A stretch of 64,000 nucleotides of DNA from Pachyseris speciosa (GCA_016490735.1 JAEMWC010000665.1:356001-420000), one strand, 5' to 3'. Positions 22,301-34,426 are shown, counted from the first letter of the stretch. The notes: generated by a model not told the origin, from the letters alone. Made by a program: numbers and translations.

Positions 22301-23813
22301 TGGTCTGTGGGCTGAACAATGTAAGTGTGATTCAGCATGATAATGCAATTATTAATGATGGTAATGGTGTGATGTGCCCATGAGAAAGATTATATGCTAG
22401 TTGCTTGGCAATGGCAAAAGGACAACTGAAAAGAAATCAGAGTCCCAGGCAGGAATCAAACCTACGAACTCCGCAACACCGGTCGGATGCTCTAACCACT
22501 GATCTAGGGGAACTCCTGGTGAGCCAGGTCGCTTAACTAGGTTCTTATACAAAGTGTCCCACTGGTCTGTGGGCTCAACAATGTACCAAAAAGGTAATTA
22601 AATTCTTGTTTTAAACTTCACTTTTAACCACACCATGTTAGTTTTAAATGGATTTCCAGCCTTTTTAGAGGACTTAAATTTAAAAATTTTGCAAGGGAGC
22701 ATGCCCCCAGACCCCCCTAGTTGGCTCATGCTAATGCGCTCGAAGCAAACTTGCTGCGTGGGCCCTGTTGGGACCAAGATATGTGTCCACTTACAAGTGG
22801 TGCCTGCTTACAAAAGATTATAAATATAGACTTTCAGTGGAGATATTCCTGTCACAGTGGTTTGTTGGTGCCCACTTATGGGAGGTGTTTGCTAACAGGT
22901 GTCTACAAGTAGAGATTTGACTTTACTCAAAACTGTCCACTTACCCTTGATTTATATCATATGTATTGTTAACCGACAAATCCCTACTTGCTTTGATTTC
23001 TCTAGTAACCAAGATTGTTCCATTTCCCCAGTGCTTCTGAGTAACATTGGAAAACCATCGATTCAGAACTTCAGTGTCCTTGACGTTCTCCAAAATAAGG
23101 ATCCATGCTTGGCTGTCATTAAGCTTTTCTCTGACAGCTTCAACAAAGCAATCTAACTGCTCTTCCCTGGATAAGCTGTTAAACTGGAAGCCTTCTCCTG
23201 CCTTTGATTTCCAGTCACTCTCAAGACAACCTATTGATATCGCAAACCTTTTTACATCAAAGAGAAGGTTATCTATTGAAGAAGCATTCAGTGTACCATA
23301 TAACAGATTCCCTGGAAGAAAATGATAACTTTTTTCTTCTTCTTTGACTAGTCTCTCGGCGAATGCTCTGGCCAGCTGGGTTTTCCCAGAACCTAGACAA
23401 CCAACAATATGTAACACAGTTAATGATCCACTCCGTTTCAGTTGATCATGGAGATCTGAGAGAGTTGATAGCTCTTTTTCACGTGGATGCACAAAATGAC
23501 TTGGTTGAAGAGGAAACGATTTCACAAACAGCCTTTTCTTCTCGTGATTCTTGCGAACGTAGTAATAAACTGAGCCAGATATACCCAAAGTTCCAAGGAC
23601 CCAGTACTTAAGATTGGTGTTCTCTCTCCAAGACTTTGCCTCTTCCTTTTCTTCGTTTGTTCCCTTTTCTTTTTTAGCGTCAGCTGAAGAAAGTGTACCT
23701 ACTTGACTTCTCTGTGGAACTTGACTTATGTTATTACTTGTGCGAATCCGCACACTTGCTGCGGAACGCAAACGAAGCACAGTTTGAACGTTTCTAAAAC
23801 AACGATGAAACAT
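19335..23813 (-). CDS. STAND NTPase (NB-ARC-like) with N-terminal membrane anchor and TPR repeats
   Basis: Three exons splice in phase to 915 residues: 23813-22945, 21910-21243 and 20545-19335. Residues 1-28 are Arg-rich without acidic residues (MFHRCFRNVQTVLRLRSAAS...), like a mitochondrial presequence. Residues 70-86 (YWVLGTLGISGSVYYYV) form a membrane segment. The P-loop is GCLGSGKT at 138-145. A Walker B-like strand WILILENV lies at 237-244 (Glu in place of the usual Asp), GTILVTR at 265-271 and the NB-ARC GxP motif GIPLAL at about 323-328. The last third carries kinesin-light-chain/nephrocystin-type TPRs (LADVYSSLDD, LGATYGGLG, LGHAYLSLGE, LGIAYTMQGN). STAND proteins are ATP-switch signalling scaffolds in immunity and cell death. 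The ligand and role here are unknown. Mitochondrial-membrane localisation is inference. Confidence 0.85.
22131..22585 (-). mobile_element. Two tandem tRNA-headed SINE units in intron 1 of the STAND gene
   Basis: Two direct units with a 264 bp period (22131-22394 and 22395-22585) both start TGCTAGTTGCTTGGCAATGG. Each holds a tRNA-like sequence on the minus strand (22181-22253 and 22441-22513), with box A TAGTTCAGTGG in unit 1 and box B GGTTCGATTCC / GGTTTGATTCC. The downstream stretch AAGTGTCCCACTGGTCTGTG is also shared. Confidence 0.75.
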
Positions 23814-24081
23814 AACGGAATTGCGCTTTGAAACTGACTCACTCCACAGAAGGCTCCTTCTAGCGAGCTACTTTCGTGCCATAGCAAACAATTCTTTGAA
23901 TCTTCGTTACAATGAAAATAATAAGAACTACACCAGAATCCAAACTATTGACAAGAATCCGCCATTTTATCCTCAGCACGTGTTCAACTCCTCACCCCCT
24001 CCCTACTCACTGAAAAGAACACGCCCTCTCCTCCCTTGCATCTACTCCTTTACAGTCCCCCGCTCGTTTCACAACTTCAAC
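23814..24081. promoter_or_regulatory. Divergent promoter between STAND gene and nucleoside hydrolase
   Basis: Only 268 bp separate the two start codons, which point away from each other, so both promoters and 5' UTRs must lie here or overlap the genes. Upstream in-frame codons of the plus-strand frame (from 23821) are read as 5' UTR, because the conserved nucleoside hydrolase sequence starts after the ATG at 24082. No TATA box was recognised. Confidence 0.6.
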
Positions 24082-25703
24082 ATGGCGGAATCTTGCAGCT
24101 CGGGAGATCACGCAAAACTAAAAATTGTTATAGACTGTGATGCGGGCATCGATGATGCTCAAGCTATCATGATTGCATTATCTCAGGAAGTGGATCTCTT
24201 AGGTATCACTTGCACCTACGGAAACGTGGATGTTGATCAGGTGACCAAAAATGTTCTCAAGGTCCTGGAGGTTTGCGGGCGAAGTGACATACCGGTCTAC
24301 AAAGGCGCACATCGACCCGTACTAGGTGAGGACTTTAAATTCGACAGTAAATGGAAAGTGGATTGTGGTTGTTTTGACCTGGGAAAGGGCCACCCCACGC
24401 CACCCATCCCTCCTGGGGGTGGGGGGGTACTCCACATAATGGCCAATACGGGAAGGCTCCTCCTGAAAGGGGTACCTTTTTCACGCTTCAGGTATATGAA
24501 AGGGTAGGGATTTCACGAGTCGAAATATATGAAAGGGTAGGGAAATCTGTCATTTACGTATTTCAGAGGGCCTTTCATTAAAATATTTCGAACACATACT
24601 TTACGACTGTACTGTTTTAATTTATTGAACGCTGCATGAAAATGGCAAGAAGACTTCCTGTTTTAGGTATATGAAAGGGGTACCATTTTGGCAATGGAAG
24701 GTATACGAAAGGGGTACCTTTTCTGTCAAAAATGGTATATAAAAGGATAAGGGGTTGGACCTCGGGGCAGAGCCTCCCCCATACTCCCCGGCCGTCCCTC
24801 ACCCCTTTAGGGAAGAAGGTTGGTCTGGATTGGGCTATAGATGTGCACAGAGGGCTTGAGGATACACACCCCAGAACACTTTTTTTCCATGGTGGGGGAA
24901 GGGGTCCTTACAACCTCATCAATGGCTAACCATCCACCCAACTACTGAACCATCCATCCGCTCACTCACTTATTTATTTATTTTCAAATGAAGGAACTAT
25001 TTATGAAAAGCCAGACTATCATGGCAAGGATGGTCTAGGAGATGCACCTAATCTAAAGGACCCAGACATGGAGCTCCTCAAAGAAACCCATGCAGCTCAA
25101 GCATTGGTCCAACTTGTGAATGAGAACCCAGGAGAGGTGGTAATCATAGCACTTGGCCCCTTAACCAACATTGTTTTAGCTTCGCATTTGGATGCTGAAT
25201 TTAGAGCAAAAGTGAAGCAAGTCTTTTTGATGGGTGGCTGTGTCCACGGAAAAGGAAATCACTGGGTGTCAGCAGAGTTCAACTTTGGTGCTGACCCTGA
25301 GGCAGCACACATTTTACTCAATGATTTCAAGTGTCCCATTTCCCTGGTCTCTTGGGAGGCATGCTTGGATCATCCAATGGAGTGGGAATTTTTTGATCGT
25401 TATCTAGGGGTGGGCACCAAAAAAGCAGAGTTCATGAAGAAGATCTCATCCAAGATTAGAGAGTATGAGGGAAAGGACCCTTTTATAACCTGTGACCCCT
25501 TTGCACTCTGTGCAGCAATACAGCCCCAGATTGTCCTTCAAGAAAAGCTTGTCCATGCAACAGTAGAGCTTCAGGGAGGACTCACACGTGGCCAGATGGT
25601 TGTTGACTGGCAAGGGATACTCAAGAAGGATTGTAATGTGCGATTACTTGAGAAACTAGACCTGGAACTTTTCATGAAGATGATGCTGCACTCTGTTAAA
25701 TAG
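24082..25703 (+). CDS. Inosine-uridine-preferring nucleoside hydrolase family enzyme
   Basis: This family hydrolyses the N-glycosidic bond of ribonucleosides to free base and ribose (nucleoside salvage). Two exons (24082-24325, donor CTAG|GTGAGG; 24994-25703, acceptor AAATGAAG) join in phase to 317 residues, normal for the family. The calcium-binding signature DCDAGIDDA lies near residue 15-25 (canonical DTDPGIDDA). HGKDGLGD follows the splice junction and VVIIALGPLTNIVLA comes next. The start MAESCSSGDH was chosen over an upstream in-frame ATG at 23821 because homology begins here and the ATG sits in a good Kozak context (AACATGG). The substrate cannot be told from the sequence. Animal members are widespread in invertebrates. 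The 668 bp intron carries a dispersed repeat. Confidence 0.92.
24390..24930. repeat. Dispersed GGTATATGAAAGGGGTACC-type repeat in the nucleoside hydrolase intron
   Basis: It contains several internal short repeats such as GTATATGAAAGGGTAGGG and GGTATACGAAAGGGGTACC. The same family recurs at 26095-26400 and, in the opposite orientation, at about 60960-61750. No coding frame is credible. Confidence 0.75.
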
Positions 25704-26031
25704 ATGAAAAAAATCCCTTGACAATATGCCCACATTCGTAATTGACTTTGTTTCTATGCATCATCACTAATGTTCAGACTACAATAACATAAACAAAGTA
25801 ATTTTTCATAAGAACTTTTCATTCTAAAAGGATTTCATGATAAGGTGGTAAAAATGGAAGAACGATTCTAAATTTTAAGCTCAGAAAAGTGTACACCATC
25901 AGATTTCTGTGCTTTAATACTAACACAAATTTCTACATTACAGGTTTTATGGTCAAGCAAGTCATTTAATAAGCATATTAGAAAACTACAATAATTATTA
26001 TACAAAATATTTTTTGGTAGCTTCAAGGTAT

Positions 26032-26037
26032 AATAAA
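26032..26037 (+). terminator. Candidate polyadenylation signal AATAAA for the nucleoside hydrolase
   Basis: AATAAA lies about 330 bp after the stop codon at 25703, followed by AT-rich sequence. Position fits a 3' UTR. There is no direct evidence of use. Confidence 0.45.
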
Positions 26038-26094
26038 CAACTAAAGTGCACATTTGGTCTTTGTTCTTCCTGATATGATGGAAAGCCAGCCAGG

Positions 26095-26400
26095 GTTGGG
26101 TGGGAGGGTGTACTCGCTATAATGTCCTATATAGGGAGGCTCAGCCCAATAGGGGTACCTTTTTCATGCTGCAGGTTTATGAAAGGGTAGGGATTTCATG
26201 AGTAGAAGTATATGAAAGGGTAGGGAAATCTGTCATTTAGGTATTTAAAAAGGGCCTTCCATTCATTAAATATTTCGAACACACATACCTTATAACTGTA
26301 CTGTTCCAATGTAAGGTATACAAAAGGGGTACCTTTTCTGTCAAAAATGGTATATAAAAGGTTAAGGGTCAGACCTCGGGGAAGAGCATCCCCTTATTAA
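26095..26400. repeat. Second copy of the GGTATATGAAAGGGGTACC-type repeat
   Basis: It shares GGGGTACCTTTTTCATGC, TATGAAAGGGTAGGG and TGTCAAAAATGGTATATAAA with the intron copy at 24390-24930, in the same orientation. Confidence 0.75.
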
Positions 26401-27146
26401 TTTTTTTTAGTATGTATTCAAAAATGTACAAGTTCATACGTGCAATTAGCAATATGCCGAGCCCACAATGTATTGAATAAATTTAGAATGTAAAACTTTT
26501 CCATGAATATTCCTTGCATCGTTGGAATCATTCGCATGGTATGTGTATACTCTTTACACAAATACATACGTAATGAGATTAAGTGTCCAGCGCAGCTTTA
26601 ATTTCAATGGAGTTTTTAAATGCTTTAGAGTGGCATACCATGGACTATCCTATGAGTCACCTGCATTTTCTTGGCATACACACAAGCCTTTAGACGAGTA
26701 TGTATCGAAAGCAAATACAAGTGACAAGTGGGATATTCCATGGCATATTATGTGAGAAAGCTAAAATGCATAACTATACAGTATGGCTTACCTGCATTCT
26801 AACTGGCTGTATTTTCTATGGCATGGTGTAAATATGACTATATTCAAGACCTTGAAGGAGGAAATTAAACCCAATTTTTGGAAAATATTTTATTTCTAGT
26901 TTAATGATATCTTGCTTATCAAAATGGTTACCAATAACAAATTAAGTCTGCATTCTGTCTGGTTTTGTCTAGCCTAATTCTCAGACGGTCCAGGTTGCTA
27001 GCGACCATGCGCTCTCCCAGTGCATGGCCACGAGCGTCCTGGACCATCTGAGAGTCAGGCTAGGTTTTGTCCCAACTGCAAAAAATCAGTGCGATTGTTG
27101 TCATAAACATTTCTTTTGACAAGATGATAATCATAATCCATGATAA
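26401..27146. other. Intergenic, with dispersed repeats and one hairpin
   Basis: 26630-26830 repeats motifs from 13015-13830 (TATTTTCTATGGCATGGT). A hairpin lies at 26969-27063: left TAGCCTAATTCTCAGACGGT, right end ATCTGAGAGTCAGGCTA. No gene is seen. Confidence 0.55.
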
Positions 27147-30100
27147 TCACATCACTTTGCACTTGGAAGTAAGGTTAGATGACCTAACTTTCTTTTCAAA
27201 CTCTTCCTTTGCTTTCAAATAAGACAAAGGAGGCCATCTATGTTCACTGACGTATTCCCTGTTTTCTCCCTGCACAAGACTAAACTCTTCAGTTGACTCA
27301 AACACAGAGTAGTTTGTTGCAATAAAATGGAGACACCACCTTGTCAACTGTTTGGCATTATGATCCTACAAAATAACAAAAAAAATTGTCATTAAAGGTC
27401 GTTATCGTTGTCGTCAACACACATTAACAAAGAATTTAGATGTTAACTTTTTTGAGCAACTGAATGTATCACCTTACCTGAGATATCAGGAGGAGGTTAA
27501 CAACATCACTAGTACCATCAGTTTCTCCCAAATAAAAAGCCTTCTCTATTTTGCGTGTGAGATAGAGCTCACACAAAGACACAAGTCTTGGCAGGCAGAA
27601 TCTGTCAATCATTACTTCCACAGCATCACCTTTTTGTTCTGGAAAATGATCAGTGTACAGGTATTCCAGCAGTGCCAAGAAACTTTCAAGGGAAGCATCA
27701 TGGATATCAATCTGTTAAGAAAATGAGAAAACCACCCAGGTTTCATTTTACAATTGTGGACAAAACAACTTGAGAAAACAGGCCTCTTGGAGTCTAAAAA
27801 TCCTTCTCCATAAGTAACTTCCTCCTTTCCTGGCCACCACCACCAGTTCAGTGTTGAATTTGGAATTAGCTGCTATTGTTAAGGAAATGCTTAGGAGATG
27901 TAAACAACATTGTTTCAGTTTATTCTTTTTTAAACTATTTACAAACATTTCTACATTAAAGTACATTACAATAATTGGGTAGAGAGATAAGTCAGCAAAC
28001 TAAATTACAGGTGATGAAAAGCAAATGTGCAGTGTTGGTCACTGCCACGGACAATGAATTGGCATGAACATGTACATAGACATTTAAAGAACAAAGAAGG
28101 TAAAGTGCAATAGGCTATATAAATGATACATATATTACAAAATAGGAATACATTGAAATGTGAGAGAGGGCTTAGAAAGGCTTTCAAGCTCAATTATCTC
28201 AACAGTTTTGTCCAAGATTGTAGAGCTTAAATTACATACCAACAACCAAAACAACAGCTAAGAAATAAACTAATTTTTCTCAAAAACTAAATACAAATAC
28301 AGGACACTGAGACACCATTTGAGAGAGGATTTATTGATAACATAACCACCTACAGGAGACAGACTCAGGAAGAGAACTTACAGCAATAACTCCATCTCTG
28401 TCTGCCAAAGAGTATACAGTACCTTAATCCCCTTAGAGATAGAGGAATTTTATATTCAAGGTAAAAGGGCAATGACCCTAAGCAGTTGCAAAGAGCATAC
28501 TGACCTCAGTATCCAAGTCACTCTCCCTAAATGCCCCACCCAACATGGCTGCCATAACCTCAGACCTAGCTTTCAATATCATTCTGTGCCCATAAACTAT
28601 GCTGCCCTGAACATGGAACTTGACGTCTACTTGTAATGCCTTGTTGAGATATAGCTTCTTGGCCGCCAGCCCTGTGTTATCATTCAACCAGGTTCTAATG
28701 GGTGGATTCAACAAAGAATCTCCTTTCAGGATATTTGCACAATATTCCCATATATCTTCACCTTCAGCAATATCTGGAGAACCAGTGTAAAGAAAAGTCA
28801 AAACTTCCATGAAAACACCTTTGGAAATGCTCTCATGCAAGGCTATCACAGTTTTTCCATTGCTTTGGCACTGCTCTTTGACGTGGATAAGATTGGGGCA
28901 GCTACTTCCTTTGTCACACACCCAAGAGATATCTTTAAGGATGTCACCATAGCATTTATGAGAAGCAGTCATTTTATCCTGGAAAATGTTCTTGAAATTG
29001 GATGATGCAGCCATGAGCACAGTTTTGTGTGCTTCCACTGACTGGCCATCAGCAAACATAAATCTGACATCTGTGCTGCCTGTATCAGCCATCATGGTAT
29101 ACCAGTCACTTGCAAATGAGGAACTGAGTACCTCCACATGAGGTGCTAAACCTGCAAAAGGTAACAGGGAGCTTTAGCAACGACGACGGCAACAGCAATG
29201 AGAACGCCAAAAAACAATAGGCTCTCTTGGAGGGCAGGGGAGACTTTGCAAGCAGGCTATGATAAACCAAACCTTTAGATCAGAGTTTTGGGCATTAAAG
29301 GGAAGTTCATTGTGACATGATGAGTGATAAGGTAGTTTATGTACAAATATACTGGTATTGGAAATAATAAAATGGTCCTTACTTGTTGTCCATGATGCCT
29401 TCTACTTGGCTTAACACACACAAAAAAATTTACCTTTCATGTCTAGATTTCTAATCAGTTAATTGTACTTAATTGCCATCATCATCATCATATTTCTCCA
29501 TTTCAGAAGTTCACATGAAAGACCTACGTGATTATATGTTTATTTTGTGAACAATATATTTAATAACCTTGTTTAAACTTTTTGCAGGAGTAAATCAAAT
29601 TACCAGTATTATGACTGCTCACAAGACAAATTATAGTGTAACAATAATGACAGTAAATATCTTGTACTTTTGCCATAAACCTCAACATTTGGCAGGCTCG
29701 TTTTAAAACTGTTAAAAAATTTAAAAATTTATTTATCTATTAAAACATCAGCTCTTAATTAAATAATCCATTTGTTTATTTTGTTTTTTGTCTTTGTTTT
29801 AACAATACCTGCCGGAGGTAGCACTGGTGGATCAAGTGGTTCATCTTCTGCTGATCTGGATCCTTTATTCTTGCTCAAAAAAAAATCCCTTTCTTGAACA
29901 ATTTCTGCTGAAGCCATTTACAGCCAATTCAGCAGCAATATTAATTGCTCGTTGTACTCCAACATTTAAGAGGGAGCTGCATTTTGCATAGGTGATACCT
30001 AAAGAATTAGCTAGAGACTGTCCCTCTCTCTCTGTCACAATCCTACCATAGTGATTTGGAATGCTGTATTGATAATAATAAGAAAGAAAAACACAATTTA

Positions 30101-32812
30101 ATCTTTCCTATGAAATGTACCAAAGGCATTAAAACACCTCAGTTTGTGAGTACAATCTAACCACTACTTGCTACCACCTGCCATAAGTATAAGACACCTC
30201 ACATAACTGGACACCAACAAACCACGCTCCTGGCAATTTACTCCAGCGAAACGTTACATTTTCAACTTCTTGTAAGTGAATACCCATGCTAGCCCCAAGG
30301 GCTCCACTAACCAGATGTTAGACTATACAGCCAATGACTCAAAAGTTGTCACCAGGTATACTTTTGCCTGTTACTCATGATGGACTACTTTAAGAGTTAA
30401 GTTGACTACTTGGTAAGCGATCATCATCCCAAAGACCAGTGAGCATGGTCATTCACAGGAGACAGTCACTTTCTAGACTAGTACACAAACCAAGCTAAAT
30501 CATGCATGTAAGGCCGAAATCCAAAATACCTGAAAGCCGGAACACCAGACAGTGGTAGCCAGAAAAGGAAGTTAAGTCTGAACAAAATTGAATCCATCCT
30601 TTATAACTCCCACCAGTCAATCCCATTTCCATGGCGGTGAAACAATCCACTCGATAGTGGACACATCCATTTCCGAATGTCCCCATGCGGTACCCACGCA
30701 TAAGCCACAGATGACCGACAGCCACACCCCACATCCACATAATTTCAAGGTGTGAGTACATTTTTCCAAGATGGCCGAAGAAGTCTCGAATGAATGTCAC
30801 AACTTGTTTTGTTTGTGACCCAGTTATAAACAAATACATGTAGTTCACGAAAAAAAAAAATTAATTATGCTGACCTCTTTCCTGGCATCTCTCTGAGCTA
30901 TCACCATGACGAGATCTCAAAGACGAGATAAAGACGCTACACCGCAAAATGAAACAAGCTGATAACATTTATTTGTTATCAGGACTTCTTCAGCCATACC
31001 GCAAAAACACTCTCACTCCCATAAATCAAAGGTGGAGCACAGCTGTCAATCATCTGCAGCCTGCATGTGAAGACTGCATGAAAACGTTAAGAAACAGATG
31101 CGTCTACCATCAAACAAACTGTTTTGCCGACGTGGAAAAAAACTGAGAAACAAAAATCTTGGGAGCTGGAGTGCTGGGTGTGCAACTGTCATAAAACAAG
31201 TTATAAAGGAGGGGCTGTTTTCCATTTCTATTCGATTTTGCTCAGACTTAATTTCCTTTTCTGGCTACCACTGTCCCGCATTCCAGCATTTCTGTTCCCA
31301 ACGTTCCGAATTCCATCATTCCAGCTTTTAGGCTTTCTGGCATACAGGTATTTTCCGGCGGGGGATACATGAAGAACCAACGGATTAACATTTCGGATTG
31401 CTTCGTACAACCGCTGGTCAGTGTTTTGATAATAATAATAATAATATATTTATATAGCGCCTATATAAAATTCTAAGCGCTTTACAATTCATATGTACAA
31501 AGATATAATGCTACCACAATACTTTTGTTAAAATGTCCTTAAAAATGTCTCAAAATTTAACGAATGTCTGTATTAAAGTTAAAATGAAAATAAAAGTGTC
31601 CTCGGATGTCACTGTTCTTTATAAAAAGCTTCATTAAAAAGGTGTGTTTTCAGTCTATTTTTTGAAATTATGAAGGTTTTCAGTCTCTCTAATGTGTAGA
31701 GGAAGACTGTTCATATTTTTGGGCCAACCACTGCAAATGCACGATCACCAAATGCTTTGCATCTTGTTCGAGGAATGATCAAAAGGCTTTCGTTGTTACT
31801 ATGCAGGGAATAGCGTGATGTAGGCTTTGGTTGTAACATCCTACTCAGATAGGGTGGCGCCATTCCTTTGAGGGCTTTGAATACTAGTAAAGCGATTTTG
31901 AACTTTACTCGAAAACCAATTGGAAGCCAATGTAGACTCTTCAGGACTGGTGTTATATGACTGTATCTAGGGACCTGTTGAGTAACACGTGCAGCTGCAT
32001 TTAAGACTTTTTGAAGTCGATCTATTTGACACTTTGGTACACCATACAAAAGTGAGTTACAATAGTCCAGATGTGAGGTAAACTGACGGCACCCGTCAGT
32101 TTTTTTTTGTTATTTGTCGGAACTGAAACCAAGAGTTTGCACAACATTCGAGCGAGCTAAGCGCGGCCTTAGCATGACGTTTGAAATCGGCCTTAGATAA
32201 GTTTACAAGAAGCATGCCTGTAATTTCCCGCTGTGATTCGATAATAGTCAGAACTCCACTTCCTTTTCTCTAAAATTTGAAGATTTTTCTTTCTAATTTA
32301 CATAATTATTTGCATGGGGCTAGTTGCAGTGGCGCAATGCCTCAACGTCACTTTCATGTAAGTTTAATGTAAAATAATTGCTGTACACAACCCAGCAACA
32401 CTAGTTTGAGACGCTACTTTTTCCTCATTTTTCCTGTAACTTACTTCTCACGTCGGCGATCTGTCTTGGTTCCCAAGAGAAGTATTGGTACATCCGGAAC
32501 AAAATGACGAACTGCAGGAACCCATTTTTTTTTCACATCTCGAAAACAACCCCAATTTGTCACATCAAAACACACAACAAATACGTCTGTTCTAGGGTAT
32601 AAAAGCGTAATAAGGCGGTTGTAGTCGTCTTGACCTGCTGTATCCCACAGATCAACTGCGAACGGTTTTCCATTTACCATCACATTTGTCGAGAGTCTCT
32701 CGTGAATTGTAGGACCAAGATAGGACTGAAAATGGTTGGTTGTTGCACTGATTATAAAGGCTGATTTCCCCACAATGCTGTCTCCCACGACTACAAGTTT
32801 TATATGCTGCAT
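27147..32812 (-). pseudogene. RhoBTB: RhoBTB paralogue A, probably decaying
   Basis: Five exons on the minus strand match paralogue B one to one: 32812-32445, 30063-29809, 29151-28505, 27711-27478 and 27365-27147. All splice sites and phases are kept, but exon 2 carries an extra base in a nine-T tract (29877-29885), which shifts the frame and stops translation soon after (KGFFFEQE then stop). Exon 3 lacks 18 codons present in B and C around [15 protein letters not shown]. Exon 4 lost Leu-Ala from MILADRF. The P-loop reads GDSIVGKSA, so the positions equivalent to Ras Gly12 and Gly13 are Ser and Ile; Thr35 and Gln61 are kept. The tail HRWPPLSYL and the CAAX-like CKVM end remain. It is a pseudogene unless the T-tract is an assembly error. 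Confidence 0.75.
31427..32100 (-). mobile_element. CR1-like LINE 3' end in RhoBTB-A intron 1
   Basis: An open stretch (32049-31711) reads MYGVPKCQIDRLQKVLNAAA and SHITPVLKSLHWLPIGFRVK, the C-terminal region of CR1/RTX-type LINE reverse transcriptases. The 3' end ATATTTATATAGCGCCTATA, with an AAT-type tail at 31427-31450, is typical of these elements. Confidence 0.8.
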
Positions 32813-32885
32813 TCCTTCAAAGCGTCCTTCTAATCGTCTCTGTCATCAAGAAATTTGGTGCTTTTCGGTCTACTGGGGTGCTACA

Positions 32886-33229
32886 GGTTGTTTACCATTT
32901 ACCAAAAAAATCCGGAAATTTCGGTTGGAATGTAAATGGAAAGCCTATTTTGGTCTTCCCAAACGGAAAATTTCCGGGGAAAACGGAATTTCTTGAAAGG
33001 TAGTCCAAAATTCCCAAACGGAATTTTCAAATGGAAATGTGCGTTCCATTTGCTTATTTCTACCAGTTCCAGGGCTTTCGGCTTGGATCGCTCTGTAAAC
33101 CTGACCGTTAGAAATGTTTGTGTAAATGGATCACGCGCGTTCCGTGGAAATTTTCATTTGGATGTGTGATACGTACCATTTACTGCAACCGTCGACCAAC
33201 CGGTTTTCCCGTGTAAATGGTAAACAACC
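32886..33229. mobile_element. 344 bp MITE in the 5' flank of RhoBTB-A
   Basis: Termini are GGTTGTTTACCATTTAC and GTAAATGGTAAACAACC. ACA is repeated on both sides (32883-32885, 33230-33232). The interior is rich in GGAAAWTTTCCG-like palindromic motifs. It separates the RhoBTB-A start codon from the promoter block shared with RhoBTB-B. Confidence 0.7.
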
Positions 33230-33270
33230 ACAGTCATGCTATGATGATGTAACTAATGATTTCCTAACAT

Positions 33271-33318
33271 AGCTGGCCAATCAGTGAACACTCGTAGCAC
33301 CCAGGCATCTCTCTTATC
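33271..33318 (-). promoter_or_regulatory. Promoter block shared by RhoBTB-A and RhoBTB-B (A copy)
   Basis: AGCTGGCCAATCAGTGAACA followed by CCCAGGCATCTCTCTTAT recurs upstream of RhoBTB-B. It includes a CCAAT box (GGCCAATCAG). In A it lies about 460 bp upstream of the ATG because a MITE has inserted in between. Confidence 0.6.
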
Positions 33319-34426
33319 AAATCAAATCAAATAACGTTATTTATGCACCTATCAATGTTAGCCCCGGGGGGGGGGGGGGATACGGTATGAGGTGGGGACT
33401 TTGATCGACATCTCCTGCCCCTGGTGGGGAATTTTGACAACTTGAAGAGAATGGTGGCCCCAGGGTGGGGAAGTTTGATCAAACTTGAAAACTGAAGAAA
33501 TATTAATAAAAGACTGTTTCCCGGGCTTCGACTTTGCCATGGTATAATACACGCTGTGATACTGCCTTCTTGAAACTGGTCGACAAAGCAGAGCCTGAAT
33601 ACGATTCATACGAGGGAATTTGCCACCATGAAAATACCCAGAAGTCCCCGTGACGCACGGACAAGATGGAGGAAAGAAACGTAAAGAAAATTTGTCCAAT
33701 GTAATCACTATTGTTACCGATAAACCATCGGTTTCTTCCAGTGTTCTTTCATTCCCGTTGTTAAAAGAAAAAAACTGTGATTTTTATACCTGGAGTGTGT
33801 GTATTGTTTAAGCATTTAAGAGGTCAACCTCCTGGATCTCAATCCCTACAGTAGGAAACTTTGAACTCGAAACTTTACCCAAGGGTGGGGAGGTTTGACA
33901 CAAAATTTGTTTTTCAGATCAAAGTCCCCACCCCATCCCGTATCCCCTCCCCCCTCGGGACTAACATTGATAGGTGCATTATACACGGTGTTCTTATCAG
34001 TTACACTAGGTCAAGACTACTTCTAAAATACTATAGTTACAAAATTTAAACTGCGTTCTAAAATACTTCTAAAATACTAGTTAAATTCAATGCCTAACTA
34101 TCTAAAACTACTAACAATAACTGCTTTACATGAGAGCCGTGTTTAAGCAGCGGGCTTGGAGAGATTCTAGAGATTCTGCCTGCCGCAAGTGAGTTGGTAA
34201 ACTGTTCCACAACACCACACTACTATCTGAAACTGTTCTTAAGAAAGTTGGTGCGGGGGGGGAACAGCAAGTTTATTTTCAGTGTAAGTTGTTTGTTGGC
34301 AAGAGTTTTATTGCAGTTACCCCAAACAACGTTACAGTAATCAAAATGAGGTTTCACCAGAGAGTTGTAAATAAATAGCAGAGTTCTGCAAGAAACAAAA
34401 GGTCGAATGCACTTCAGGGGAATCAT
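33313..34426 (-). mobile_element. LINE 3' portion, interrupted by a foldback element
   Basis: 34426-34223 encodes IYNSLVKPHFDYCNVVWGN, a late reverse-transcriptase motif of CR1/Jockey-group LINEs. The 3' end at 33313-33325 carries a (TTTGAT)n tail on the minus strand. A TIR element (33343-33980) sits inside. Confidence 0.55.
33343..33980. mobile_element. TIR/foldback element with ATGCACCTATCAATGTTA ends
   Basis: The left end ATGCACCTATCAATGTTAG followed by a G-rich run and GGTGGGGACTTTGATC is mirrored at the right end (about 33915-33980). The arms are roughly 65 bp and imperfect. No transposase is encoded. Confidence 0.75.

Noticed and set aside
23821..24081. Upstream in-frame extension of the nucleoside hydrolase from ATG 23821
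   Set aside because: The extra 87 residues are low-complexity-like and unlike the family. Homology starts at 24082, and the region is needed as the divergent promoter.
24326..24507. Coding continuation past the GTGAGG donor of the nucleoside hydrolase
   Set aside because: The frame runs into a dispersed repeat. Splicing to 24994 restores HGKDGLGD in the correct phase.
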